Below are positions 1 to 5,155 of a stretch of 5,155 nt of DNA, one piece after another. Source of the DNA: Gammaproteobacteria bacterium (GTDB lineage Bacteria > Pseudomonadota > Gammaproteobacteria > Arenicellales > Arenicellaceae); the NCBI GenBank assembly GCA_030426005.1, contig JAUHZM010000231.1, positions 1 through 5,155 on the forward strand. The letters are read 5' to 3'. The position numbers and the translations under genes are program-made. Below the pieces are notes generated by a model. That model saw only the letters and a list, made by a program, of their open reading frames with translations, was not told where the DNA came from and did not search any database. How positions within the stretch are numbered: position 1 is the first letter of the stretch; each line of letters opens with the position of its first letter.

Positions 1-299
1 CCAAAATCCCAGCTCTGTTGGTCAATGGTTCTTCCGGTATCGCTGTTGGTATGGCGACCAATATTCCGCCGCACAATTTGACCGAAGTGATTAATGGCTG
101 TGTGGCCATGATTGACAATGAAGATATCACTGTCGATGAGTTAATGGAGCACATTCCCGGCCCAGATTTTCCAACTTCTGGTTTTATTAACGGCTCCAAA
201 GGGATTCGTGACGCGTATCGCACTGGGCGTGGAAAAATCTACATGCGTGCTCGCACGCACATCGAGACCAACGAAAGCAACGGTCGCGGAACTGGTTAA
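1..299 (+). CDS. gyrA: DNA gyrase subunit A, 5' fragment (partial, ends at frame break)
   Basis: GyrA is the breakage-reunion subunit of the cytoplasmic A2B2 gyrase, which introduces negative supercoils. In-frame codons run from position 3 and read KIPALLVNGSSGIAVGMATN, then IPPHNLTEVING, MEHIPGPDFPTSGFING and YRTGRGK. These are hallmark stretches of the GyrA catalytic core. By alignment from memory the first codon matches about residue 162 of E. coli GyrA, so the winged-helix region, quinolone-resistance region and active-site Tyr lie before the window. The frame holds to the NGR codons at 279-287, then runs into GGTG and a stop at 297-299. That ending is not GyrA-like. The true protein continues in the next frame from 286. 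The ParC alternative is unlikely because the 3' fragment carries a GyrA box and acidic tail. The identity is very secure; the truncation is a frame break, not a natural end. Confidence 0.95.
   Translation, partial: KIPALLVNGSSGIAVGMATNIPPHNLTEVINGCVAMIDNEDITVDELMEHIPGPDFPTSGFINGSKGIRDAYRTGRGKIYMRARTHIETNESNGRGTG
279..295 (+). other. Frame-break junction in gyrA, probable internal deletion of about 65 bp
   Basis: The first fragment reads in frame through the NGR codons ending at 287. The second reads AELV from 286, one base out of phase. In E. coli GyrA about 21 residues (roughly 257-277, ending VNKARLIEKI) lie between these two points, and none are present here. The needed phase change is 2 modulo 3, which fits a 65-bp loss. 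The bases TCGCG at 284-288 sit exactly at the join. An intact gene would plausibly have this pentamer at both ends of the lost block (Gly-Arg codons on the left, Ile-Ala codons on the right). The exact length is inferred from family memory. Confidence 0.85.
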
Positions 300-2076
300 A
301 ACCAAAAAAATTGAAGGCATTACCGAACTGCGTGACGAATCTGATAAGAGCGGTATGCGGATGTTCATTTCCGTACGTCGAGGTGAAGTCGCTGAGGTAG
401 TGCTCAATAAGCTGTTTCAACAGACCCAGATGCAAACCGTGTTCGGCATCAATACTGTTGCGCTGCTGGATAACCAGCCACGCTTATTTAATTTGCGCGA
501 GCTGTTGGCGGAGTTTATTAAGCATCGCCGCGAAGTGGTAACCCGACGTACCATCTACAATTTGCGTAAAGCTCGCGCACGTGCACATATTCTGGAAGGT
601 CTTGCGATTGCCTTGAGTAATATCGATGAGATGATCGAGTTAATTAAGCAATCTGCTAGTCCCGCTGTGGCAAAAGAGCAGTTGCTGGAGCGGAGTTGGA
701 CGCCTGGTGTGGTGGCAGATATGATTGCGCGCGCCGGTGCGGTGTCATCTAAGCCGATCGGATTGGACCCAGAGCTGGGGTTGCACGGTAATGAGTATCG
801 CTTGTCTGAAAAACAAGCCCAGGCAATCTTGGATCTACGTTTGCATCGATTAACTGGTTTGGAGCAAGACAAAATTCGCGACGAGTATGCAGATGTGCTC
901 GAGAAAATCGCCGAGTTTATTAATATTCTTGAAAATGTGGATCGCCTAATGGAGGTGATCCGTGAAGAGTTGGTCGCGATTCGGGATGAGTATGGCGATC
1001 AGCGTCGCACCGAGATTATTGACCAGAAACTCGATCTTACCTTGGAAGATATGATCGCCGAGGAAGACTTGGTGGTAACGCTGTCGCATGAGGGTTATGC
1101 CAAGTCGCAGCCTTTGAGTGACTACCGCGCACAGCGTCGAGGTGGTAAAGGCAAAAGCGCAACCAAAACAAAAGACGAAGATTTTGTCGAGCGCATGTTC
1201 GTGGCTAACTCGCATGACACTATTCTGTGTTTTTCTGACAGAGGCAAGGTTTATTGGTTGAAGGTGTACGAGCTACCGCAAGCAGGACGTAATGCGCGAG
1301 GCAAGCCGATTGTTAATCTATTACCGCTCGAAAGCGACGAACACATCACTGCGATATTGCCGGTTAAAGAGTTTGCTGAAGGGCAGTTTGTGTTCATGGC
1401 GACCAGTGACGGAACGGTTAAAAAGACGTCCTTGATGGATTTCTCGCGCCCTCGTGCTAATGGAATTATTGCGCTGGATTTAGTGGATGGTAATTCCTTG
1501 GTCGGTGTTGGTCTGACCAGTGGTGAGCAAGAAATCATGTTGTTCTGCAGCTCAGGCAAAGCAATTCGTTTTGCTGAGCAGGATGTTCGTCAAATGGGCC
1601 GAACCGCCCGCGGTGTGCGCGGCATTAAGGTTGGTGATGGGCACCAAGTGAACGCCATGATTATTTGTGATGCTGGTGACGCTGACTCTGCGGTACTAAC
1701 CCTCACAGAAAACGGCTATGGCAAGCGGACAATGTTGTCGGAATACAATGTCCAAGGCCGAGGTGGTCAAGGTGTGATCTCAATTCAGACCACTGATCGC
1801 AACGGTAATGCGGTTGGTGCTATTCTGGTACAAGAAGGCAACGAGGCAATGTTGATTACCAATGGTGGTACTCTGGTGCGTACTCGTGTCTCCGAAGTGT
1901 CGGTAATTGGTCGTAATACGCAGGGTGTCAAAATCATCGGTGTCTCTGCTGGCGAAAAGCTTATCAGTATTGAGAAAGTCGCAGAGTCAGATGAAGACGA
2001 ACCTGTCGAAGTCGAGTTCGTTGATACCGAAAGCAACGCGTCACAGTCTCAAGAACAAGAGTCTGATGAAGAGTAA
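286..2076 (+). CDS. gyrA: DNA gyrase subunit A, 3' fragment (rest of core, GyrA box, C-terminal pinwheel)
   Basis: This is the continuation of the same gyrA after the frame break. Homology begins at the codons for AELVKTKKIEGITELRDESD (from 286) and is continuous to the TAA at 2074-2076. An upstream GTG at 208 is open in this frame, but the residues it would add do not resemble GyrA and are an out-of-frame reading of the 5' fragment. Visible landmarks are HRREVVTRRTI (coiled-coil region), QAQAILDLRLHRLTGLE, DRLMEVIREEL, and the GyrA box QRRGGKG at 1132-1152, which is needed for DNA wrapping. After these come the pinwheel repeats (HDTILCFSDRGKVYWLKVYE, TSDGTVKKTSL, GRTARGVRGIKVG, ENGYGKRT, GTLVRTRVSEVSVIGRNTQG). 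The C-terminus is an acidic tail rich in Asp/Glu/Ser, as in gammaproteobacterial GyrA. With the missing parts restored the length would be close to the 875 residues of E. coli GyrA. Confidence 0.96.
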   Translation, partial: AELVKTKKIEGITELRDESDKSGMRMFISVRRGEVAEVVLNKLFQQTQMQTVFGINTVALLDNQPRLFNLRELLAEFIKHRREVVTRRTIYNLRKARARAHILEGLAIALSNIDEMIELIKQSASPAVAKEQLLERSWTPGVVADMIARAGAVSSKPIGLDPELGLHGNEYRLSEKQAQAILDLRLHRLTGLEQDKIRDEYADVLEKIAEFINILENVDRLMEVIREELVAIRDEYGDQRRTEIIDQKLDLTLEDMIAEEDLVVTLSHEGYAKSQPLSDYRAQRRGGKGKSATKTKDEDFVERMFVANSHDTILCFSDRGKVYWLKVYELPQAGRNARGKPIVNLLPLESDEHITAILPVKEFAEGQFVFMATSDGTVKKTSLMDFSRPRANGIIALDLVDGNSLVGVGLTSGEQEIMLFCSSGKAIRFAEQDVRQMGRTARGVRGIKVGDGHQVNAMIICDAGDADSAVLTLTENGYGKRTMLSEYNVQGRGGQGVISIQTTDRNGNAVGAILVQEGNEAMLITNGGTLVRTRVSEVSVIGRNTQGVKIIGVSAGEKLISIEKVAESDEDEPVEVEFVDTESNASQSQEQESDEE

Positions 2077-2090
2077 ATAGCGAATTATTT

Positions 2091-2094
2091 GAGG
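2091..2094 (+). promoter_or_regulatory. Shine-Dalgarno GAGG that selects the TTG start at 2101
   Basis: GAGG lies six bases before a TTG at 2101 and is the only convincing ribosome-binding site after the gyrA stop. The other in-frame TTG, at 2089, overlaps this site and has no purine-rich sequence before it. No ATG or GTG start is available between the gyrA stop and the signal-peptide codons. Confidence 0.6.
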
Positions 2095-2100
2095 TATTGG

Positions 2101-3303
2101 TTGGATCAGTTAGCGCGGAAAGTCTGGATCAGAGCTTTGCTGGCCTCGGTCGCCGGCCTCTGGTTCTCTGTGTCGGCAGCGACGCTGCCATCTGGCCTCT
2201 CTGTATCCATTTCAGTCCCCCAAACGCATATTGGCCGAGCCGATCCGGTGGTGATCTCGGTCACCTACCAAAATCAGTCTGCGCAAGTGGTGCACTTACT
2301 AGAGTACGGTACAGCACTGGAGGGAACGGTTGCGGAAGACTTTTTGATGGTGCTTCAAAATGGTGAGCCCCTGCCATATCAGGGCATTCTTGCTATGCGA
2401 TTACCGCCATCGAGCACTGATTACACGGTACTTGAGCCTGGGCAATCAATTACGGCCTCGGTTGATATTGAGGCAAGTTACGGCGTGCGTCAGATCGGTG
2501 AGTACGAGGTCTTCTACCGAGACCCTAATATTGGCGTTCTGGCGGGAAGTTCGCAATTCTGGTTAACCGAATCTAGGCCGGAACCCGTGTTGCCGAAACA
2601 AGCCTCTGTTGCACGCTTTTGTACCGTCGCGCAAGCAACTGCGGCGGATGGCGCTTTAGGTGTAGCCGAGAGCTACGCGCGCCGAGCTCGCGACGATCTT
2701 AGGAATACGCCAGTAAGTGCTCGTTCCGAAGCGCGTCGTTACAAATATTGGTTCGGGCAGTACACTCCGGCACGTTGGAGTCGCGTACAAGATGGCATGA
2801 CTCGGATTTACAGTGCTGCCAGTGGTCGACGTTTCACGTTTGACTGTGCTTGTGATGCGGGTACCAATCGAACGATTGCTTATGTTTATCGTTCACGCAC
2901 GTCCGAGATTTTTCTGTGCGAAGGTTTCTTTAATATGCCGAGGTCTGGCGGAGATTCACAAGCATCAGTAATTGTCCATGAGATAAGTCATTTTAATGAC
3001 ACAGCGAATACCGATGACGGCCCGAATGGCGTCAATGGTGCAAATTACGGTCAAAGTGCAGCAGTTGGTTTAGCGATTACGAACCCTGATCGTGCAGTTG
3101 GAACTGCGTCGAATTATCAGTATTTCGCTGCTAACCCAACGGGATTACCGATGCCGACCAGCGGTGGAGGAGATGGTGGTGGCGAACCAGGCGAGCCTGG
3201 CGAACCCGGTACTGAACCAGATCCTGAAGTGCCGCCTGAGCCTGAACCAACTCCGCTTATTCTTGTACCGATTATTGATCTGCTGCTCGGTAATGACCGT
3301 TGA
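2101..3303 (+). CDS. Secreted M35/aspzincin-family zinc metalloprotease with N-terminal beta-sandwich domain
   Basis: This is a 400-residue exported protease, numbered from the TTG at 2101; the TTG at 2089 would add four residues. Residues 1-26 form a Sec signal peptide (RKVWIR, then a hydrophobic core, cleavage near VSA/A). Residues 29 to about 145 form a beta-sandwich domain typical of bacterial M35 peptidases (LPSGLSVSI, TALEGTVAEDFL, LPYQG, VLEPGQSI). The catalytic domain, about 174-345, has AESYARRARDDL, WFGQYTPARW and the zinc motif HEISH at 293-297 (2977-2991). These are followed by TDD at 304-306 and YG at 316-317, which match the GTxDxxYG third-ligand motif of aspzincins but with about seven extra residues between the Asp and YG. 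The conserved NAD..EYFAE segment reads TASNYQYFAAN. A Gly run, three GEP units, a Pro/Glu linker and a hydrophobic end (386-396) follow. It lies 24 bases after gyrA and ends TGA TAA. The family call is strong; activity is uncertain because of the altered motif. Confidence 0.85.
   Translation: MDQLARKVWIRALLASVAGLWFSVSAATLPSGLSVSISVPQTHIGRADPVVISVTYQNQSAQVVHLLEYGTALEGTVAEDFLMVLQNGEPLPYQGILAMRLPPSSTDYTVLEPGQSITASVDIEASYGVRQIGEYEVFYRDPNIGVLAGSSQFWLTESRPEPVLPKQASVARFCTVAQATAADGALGVAESYARRARDDLRNTPVSARSEARRYKYWFGQYTPARWSRVQDGMTRIYSAASGRRFTFDCACDAGTNRTIAYVYRSRTSEIFLCEGFFNMPRSGGDSQASVIVHEISHFNDTANTDDGPNGVNGANYGQSAAVGLAITNPDRAVGTASNYQYFAANPTGLPMPTSGGGDGGGEPGEPGEPGTEPDPEVPPEPEPTPLILVPIIDLLLGNDR
3181..3207 (+). 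repeat. Three 9-bp tandem units encoding Gly-Glu-Pro, collagen-like
   Basis: GGCGAACCA, GGCGAGCCT and GGCGAACCC follow each other in frame and encode GEPGEPGEP. A looser unit, GGTACTGAACCA, comes next. They are preceded by a glycine-rich run (SGGGDGGG) and followed by a Pro/Glu linker. The units differ only at third codon positions, so the peptide repeat has been kept while the DNA drifted. It probably forms a flexible, extended spacer behind the catalytic domain. Confidence 0.8.
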
Positions 3304-3312
3304 TAATTCATT

Positions 3313-3318
3313 GGTGGA
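3313..3318 (+). promoter_or_regulatory. Shine-Dalgarno-like GGTGGA for the lipoprotein gene
   Basis: GGTGGA, one mismatch from GGAGGA, lies six bases before the ATG at 3325. It sits in the 21-base gap after the preceding protease gene. The gap has no terminator-like structure, so translational coupling and co-transcription with the protease are likely. Confidence 0.55.
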
Positions 3319-3324
3319 TTCTAA

Positions 3325-3819
3325 ATGACATCAAAATTCTGGTTCGCCGTGGTACTATCGTGTGCGTCTTTGTTGACGTCCTGTAGTGCTCAGACGATGC
3401 AATTAACTCTCTCTCTGAATAAAGCCGAATTAGCGACCGGAAAGGTGGTGTTGGAGGCTGAGGTGGAGAATGAAAGTTTGGAATCGATAGAGCTTTTACT
3501 TTGGAATACACCACTAGAAGCAATGTTGTTGGGCGACCTTTACCGGATTACAGTTGGTTCAGACGGGAATGAATCTGTTTTACCGTATCAGGGGCGAATG
3601 GTGAAACGCGCCGCACCGGGGCCGAATGATTATCTTGTTTTGAAGCCGGGTGAGTCTTTAAGACGCACTCAAAGTCTCGCTGAGGCTTACTCGTTTTGCG
3701 CAAATCGCGTATATCGACTTGAGTTTACTGGCGTGTTTGTGTCGCGTGATAACGAAGTGATACCGGCCCGCATGAATGAATTAAAATTTACGACTGGGCC
3801 CAACTTCCCCCAGTGCTAA
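3325..3819 (+). CDS. Predicted outer-membrane lipoprotein, stand-alone copy of the M35 protease N-terminal domain
   Basis: This is a 164-residue protein with a lipoprotein signal peptide. A hydrophobic stretch at residues 5-17 leads into the lipobox LTSC, with the acylated Cys at position 20. Ser at +2 is the residue type that sends lipoproteins to the outer membrane under the Lol rule. Residues from about 24 to 140 align by eye with the N-terminal domain of both neighbouring proteases: WNTPLEAMLLGDL, LPYQGRMVKRAAPGPNDYLV and LKPGESLRRTQSLAEAY here match WETALEGRVDEDF, LPYMGRHYKRAPAAAADYIG and LAPGESRSK in the downstream protease. There is no HExxH motif and no room for a catalytic domain. 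A Cys in SFCANR and the C-terminal Cys could form a disulfide. Function is unknown. A tethered inhibitor, folding chaperone or docking partner of the flanking proteases is an inference from homology and position. A decayed protease remnant is possible, but the intact frame, lipobox and ribosome-binding site argue against it. Confidence 0.8.
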   Translation: MTSKFWFAVVLSCASLLTSCSAQTMQLTLSLNKAELATGKVVLEAEVENESLESIELLLWNTPLEAMLLGDLYRITVGSDGNESVLPYQGRMVKRAAPGPNDYLVLKPGESLRRTQSLAEAYSFCANRVYRLEFTGVFVSRDNEVIPARMNELKFTTGPNFPQC

Positions 3820-3870
3820 GCTACCCAGGGCGCGATGAGACGCATTCATGCATCACGTTGCGTGCAAATT

Positions 3871-3875
3871 AGGAG
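3871..3875 (+). promoter_or_regulatory. Strong Shine-Dalgarno AGGAG for the second protease gene
   Basis: AGGAG lies nine bases before the ATG at 3885 and fixes that start. It closes a 65-base gap after the lipoprotein stop. I see no clear -35/-10 pair or rho-independent terminator in that gap. Confidence 0.7.
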
Positions 3876-3884
3876 AATTCGACC

Positions 3885-4718
3885 ATGTCTAAGTTGATTG
3901 TGGTGTTTAAAAACAAGGCTGTACTGCAAATTCTAACTCTCAGTTTCGTGTTGATCTGTGCAAGTGCCAAAGCCGACTTGCCCAGCGGCATTGCGGTAAG
4001 CTTGGATTTGGTCCAAAGCAAAGTTAGTCCCACCGAGCAAGCCTTGGTAAAGGTTACTTACACCAACCTTGGAACCACAACGCAACGACTTCTTCGTTGG
4101 GAAACCGCCCTGGAGGGGCGTGTTGATGAGGATTTTCTAAGTGTGGTGTACGAAGGTGAGGTGTTGCCGTATATGGGGCGCCATTACAAACGAGCGCCAG
4201 CTGCGGCAGCTGACTATATTGGCCTGGCGCCAGGCGAGAGCCGTAGTAAAGTGGTAGATATTAACACTGGCTACAAACTTGACTACAAAGGCGAGTACTC
4301 CATTAGTCCGAAAGGGGCAGGCGTGGCACAAAAGTCATCATCGGTTAAATTAACTCTAACTAAAGATCGGCCCGTCAGTCTCAAGCAAACCCCCGTGATT
4401 AATAGTTGTGGCGGTAGTCGGCCTGGGCAAATTAACTCTGCACTCGGTGCCGCTGAGAGCTTGGCCAAGCGTGCACGTGACGACTTGCAGGCGACGCCGG
4501 TCGCGTTTCGCGGTTCAGTACAGCGCTATAAAGAGTGGTTCGGGGCGTATTCAGCCACGCGTTGGAATGCGGTACAGCGAAACTTCGATCGAATTTTTTC
4601 CACCTTGAGTGGTCGCACTATCACGTTTGAGTGCGATGATAGTGTGCCTTACTTTGCATACGTTTGTTTATTTGGGCCAAGCGTTCTGGAGTGCGCCCAT
4701 GACTGGGACCGATTCTAA
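3885..4718 (+). CDS. Second secreted M35/aspzincin-family metalloprotease, 5' fragment (ends at frame break)
   Basis: This is a 277-codon reading frame holding the signal peptide, the N-terminal domain and the first part of the catalytic domain. Residues 1-30 are a signal peptide (KNK, then a hydrophobic core, cleavage at AKA/D). Residues 32 to about 150 are the beta-sandwich domain (LPSGIAVSL, WETALEGRVDEDF, YKRAPAAAADY, LAPGES). From about 188, AAESLAKRARDDLQATPV, RYKEWFGAYSATRWNAVQ and SGRTITFECDD match the upstream protease closely, so the two are paralogues. Homology stops at AYV (residues 258-260, codons 4656-4664). The 17 residues after it are out of frame and end at TAA 4716-4718. The HExxH helix and the rest of the protein are found from 4666 one base out of phase. 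As written, this product would lack the zinc site and be inactive. It is either a recent pseudogene or an intact gene with a sequence error. Confidence 0.85.
   Translation: MSKLIVVFKNKAVLQILTLSFVLICASAKADLPSGIAVSLDLVQSKVSPTEQALVKVTYTNLGTTTQRLLRWETALEGRVDEDFLSVVYEGEVLPYMGRHYKRAPAAAADYIGLAPGESRSKVVDINTGYKLDYKGEYSISPKGAGVAQKSSSVKLTLTKDRPVSLKQTPVINSCGGSRPGQINSALGAAESLAKRARDDLQATPVAFRGSVQRYKEWFGAYSATRWNAVQRNFDRIFSTLSGRTITFECDDSVPYFAYVCLFGPSVLECAHDWDRF
4662..4671 (+). other. Frame-break junction in the second protease gene, probable short deletion of about 20 bp
   Basis: The left frame reads AYV up to 4664. The right frame reads VYLGQAFW from 4666. The bases at the join form a direct GTTTGTTT repeat (4662-4669). 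In the upstream paralogue AYV is followed by YRSRTSE and then IFLCEGFF, so about seven residues are missing here. A loss of 20 bp fits both the missing residues and the phase change. A single extra base without the loss would also restore phase, but would leave an unusually short loop. Confidence 0.75.
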
Positions 4719-5155
4719 GGCTGGAACCATCATTCATGAAGTCAGCCACTTCAATGTGGTGGCGGCGACCGATGATGTGGTTTATGGGCAGTCCGCGGCT
4801 CGAAATCTAGCTCGAACGAATCCTAGCAATGCTGTGCGAAATGCAGACAGTCACGAATATTTTGCTGAAAATACGCCTTCATTGCCGATGTTCACTGCCA
4901 GTGTGGACCTCATCGCTTCGATTGCCGATATCGAAAGGTTAAGAACTTCTGCTGGTGGCACTGCGAGTGTGTTGGCTTCTGTGAGCAATTCAGGTACCAC
5001 AGACGCATCGGCGACCACCGTCACAGTTAGATTGTCCTCTGATGGAGTGATTTCTCAGACGGATCCGGTAGTTGGAAGCGGCCCGGTTAAAGCGCTCATG
5101 GGAGGCGAAACAGTGGATGTTAATTTACCGTTTAAAGCCCCAGCGGAGGCTGGCC
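4666..5155 (+). CDS. Second M35/aspzincin metalloprotease, 3' fragment (catalytic motif plus CARDB-like domain, runs off window)
   Basis: This is the continuation of the second protease in the shifted frame. It reads VYLGQAFWSAPMTGTDSKAG, then the zinc-binding HEVSH (4735-4749), TDDVVYG (third zinc ligand Asp, the canonical DxxYG spacing) and NADSHEYFAEN. These are the expected aspzincin landmarks, so the catalytic residues are intact if the frame is restored. From about 4903 the sequence (VDLIASIADI, then TASVLASVSNSGTTDASATT, VRLSSDG and LMGGETVDVNLPF) looks like a CARDB-type beta-sandwich, an adhesion-like module often appended to secreted bacterial enzymes. The frame stays open to the last base, so the gene continues beyond the window. 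No ribosome-binding site or plausible start precedes this piece, so it is not a separate gene. The protease identity is strong; the CARDB assignment is moderate and made by eye. Confidence 0.83.

Noticed and set aside
208..285. GTG at 208 as the true start of a shorter GyrA-like protein
   Set aside because: The residues it would encode before 286 do not resemble GyrA, while the overlapping frame over the same bases is perfectly GyrA-like. The openness is a by-product of the frame break.
2097..2366. Second-frame reading frame overlapping the start of the first protease
   Set aside because: The overlapping frame has a clear signal peptide and domain homology to two other genes in the window. 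This one shows nothing recognisable.
3117..3311. Minus-strand reading frame rich in Gly, Ser and Pro
   Set aside because: It is the antisense shadow of the Gly/Pro/Glu-rich tail of the first protease and has no homology or ribosome-binding site of its own.
3793..3814. Inverted repeat ACTGGG / CCCAGT as a terminator after the lipoprotein gene
   Set aside because: The stem is only six base pairs with a ten-base loop, it lies inside the coding sequence, and no T-run follows.
3820..3884. Promoter for the second protease in the 65-base gap
   Set aside because: No convincing -35/-10 pair could be found. Only the Shine-Dalgarno site is clear.
4660..4680. Programmed ribosomal frameshifting in the second protease
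   Set aside because: The required shift is +1, no classic slippery site or adjacent stop is present at the junction, and about seven residues seen in the paralogue are also missing. A deletion explains both facts better.

Overview
The window reads as a piece of a Gram-negative bacterial chromosome. The gyrase A sequence resembles gammaproteobacterial GyrA, and the secreted proteins (two Sec signal peptides and one lipobox) fit a protease-secreting heterotroph, possibly marine. The lineage is an inference from remembered family sequences, not from a search. All genes lie on the + strand and are closely packed.

Positions 1-2076 hold gyrA (DNA gyrase subunit A), cut at its 5' side by the window edge. 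By comparison with E. coli GyrA about 160 N-terminal residues lie outside, including the catalytic tyrosine. The reading frame is broken at about 284-288, where roughly 21 highly conserved residues are missing. The rest of the gene, with the GyrA box, the C-terminal pinwheel and an acidic tail, is intact.

Positions 2101-5155 hold three related genes for exported proteins. The first is an M35/aspzincin-type zinc metalloprotease with an N-terminal beta-sandwich domain and a Gly/Pro/Glu-rich tail. The second is a small lipoprotein that is essentially that N-terminal domain alone. The third is a second M35 protease, frame-broken just before its catalytic helix, which continues into a CARDB-like domain and off the window edge. 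The shared N-domain shows that the three arose by duplication. The lone-domain lipoprotein between two proteases is the most interesting element, because it could act in trans as a tethered inhibitor, chaperone or receptor.

Two independent frame breaks occur in 5 kb. Both shift the frame in the same direction, and both look like short deletions. One is in an essential gene, so an assembly or consensus problem must be ruled out before either gene is called a pseudogene. No RNA genes, insertion sequences, CRISPR arrays or convincing terminators were seen. No gap between genes exceeds 65 bases.
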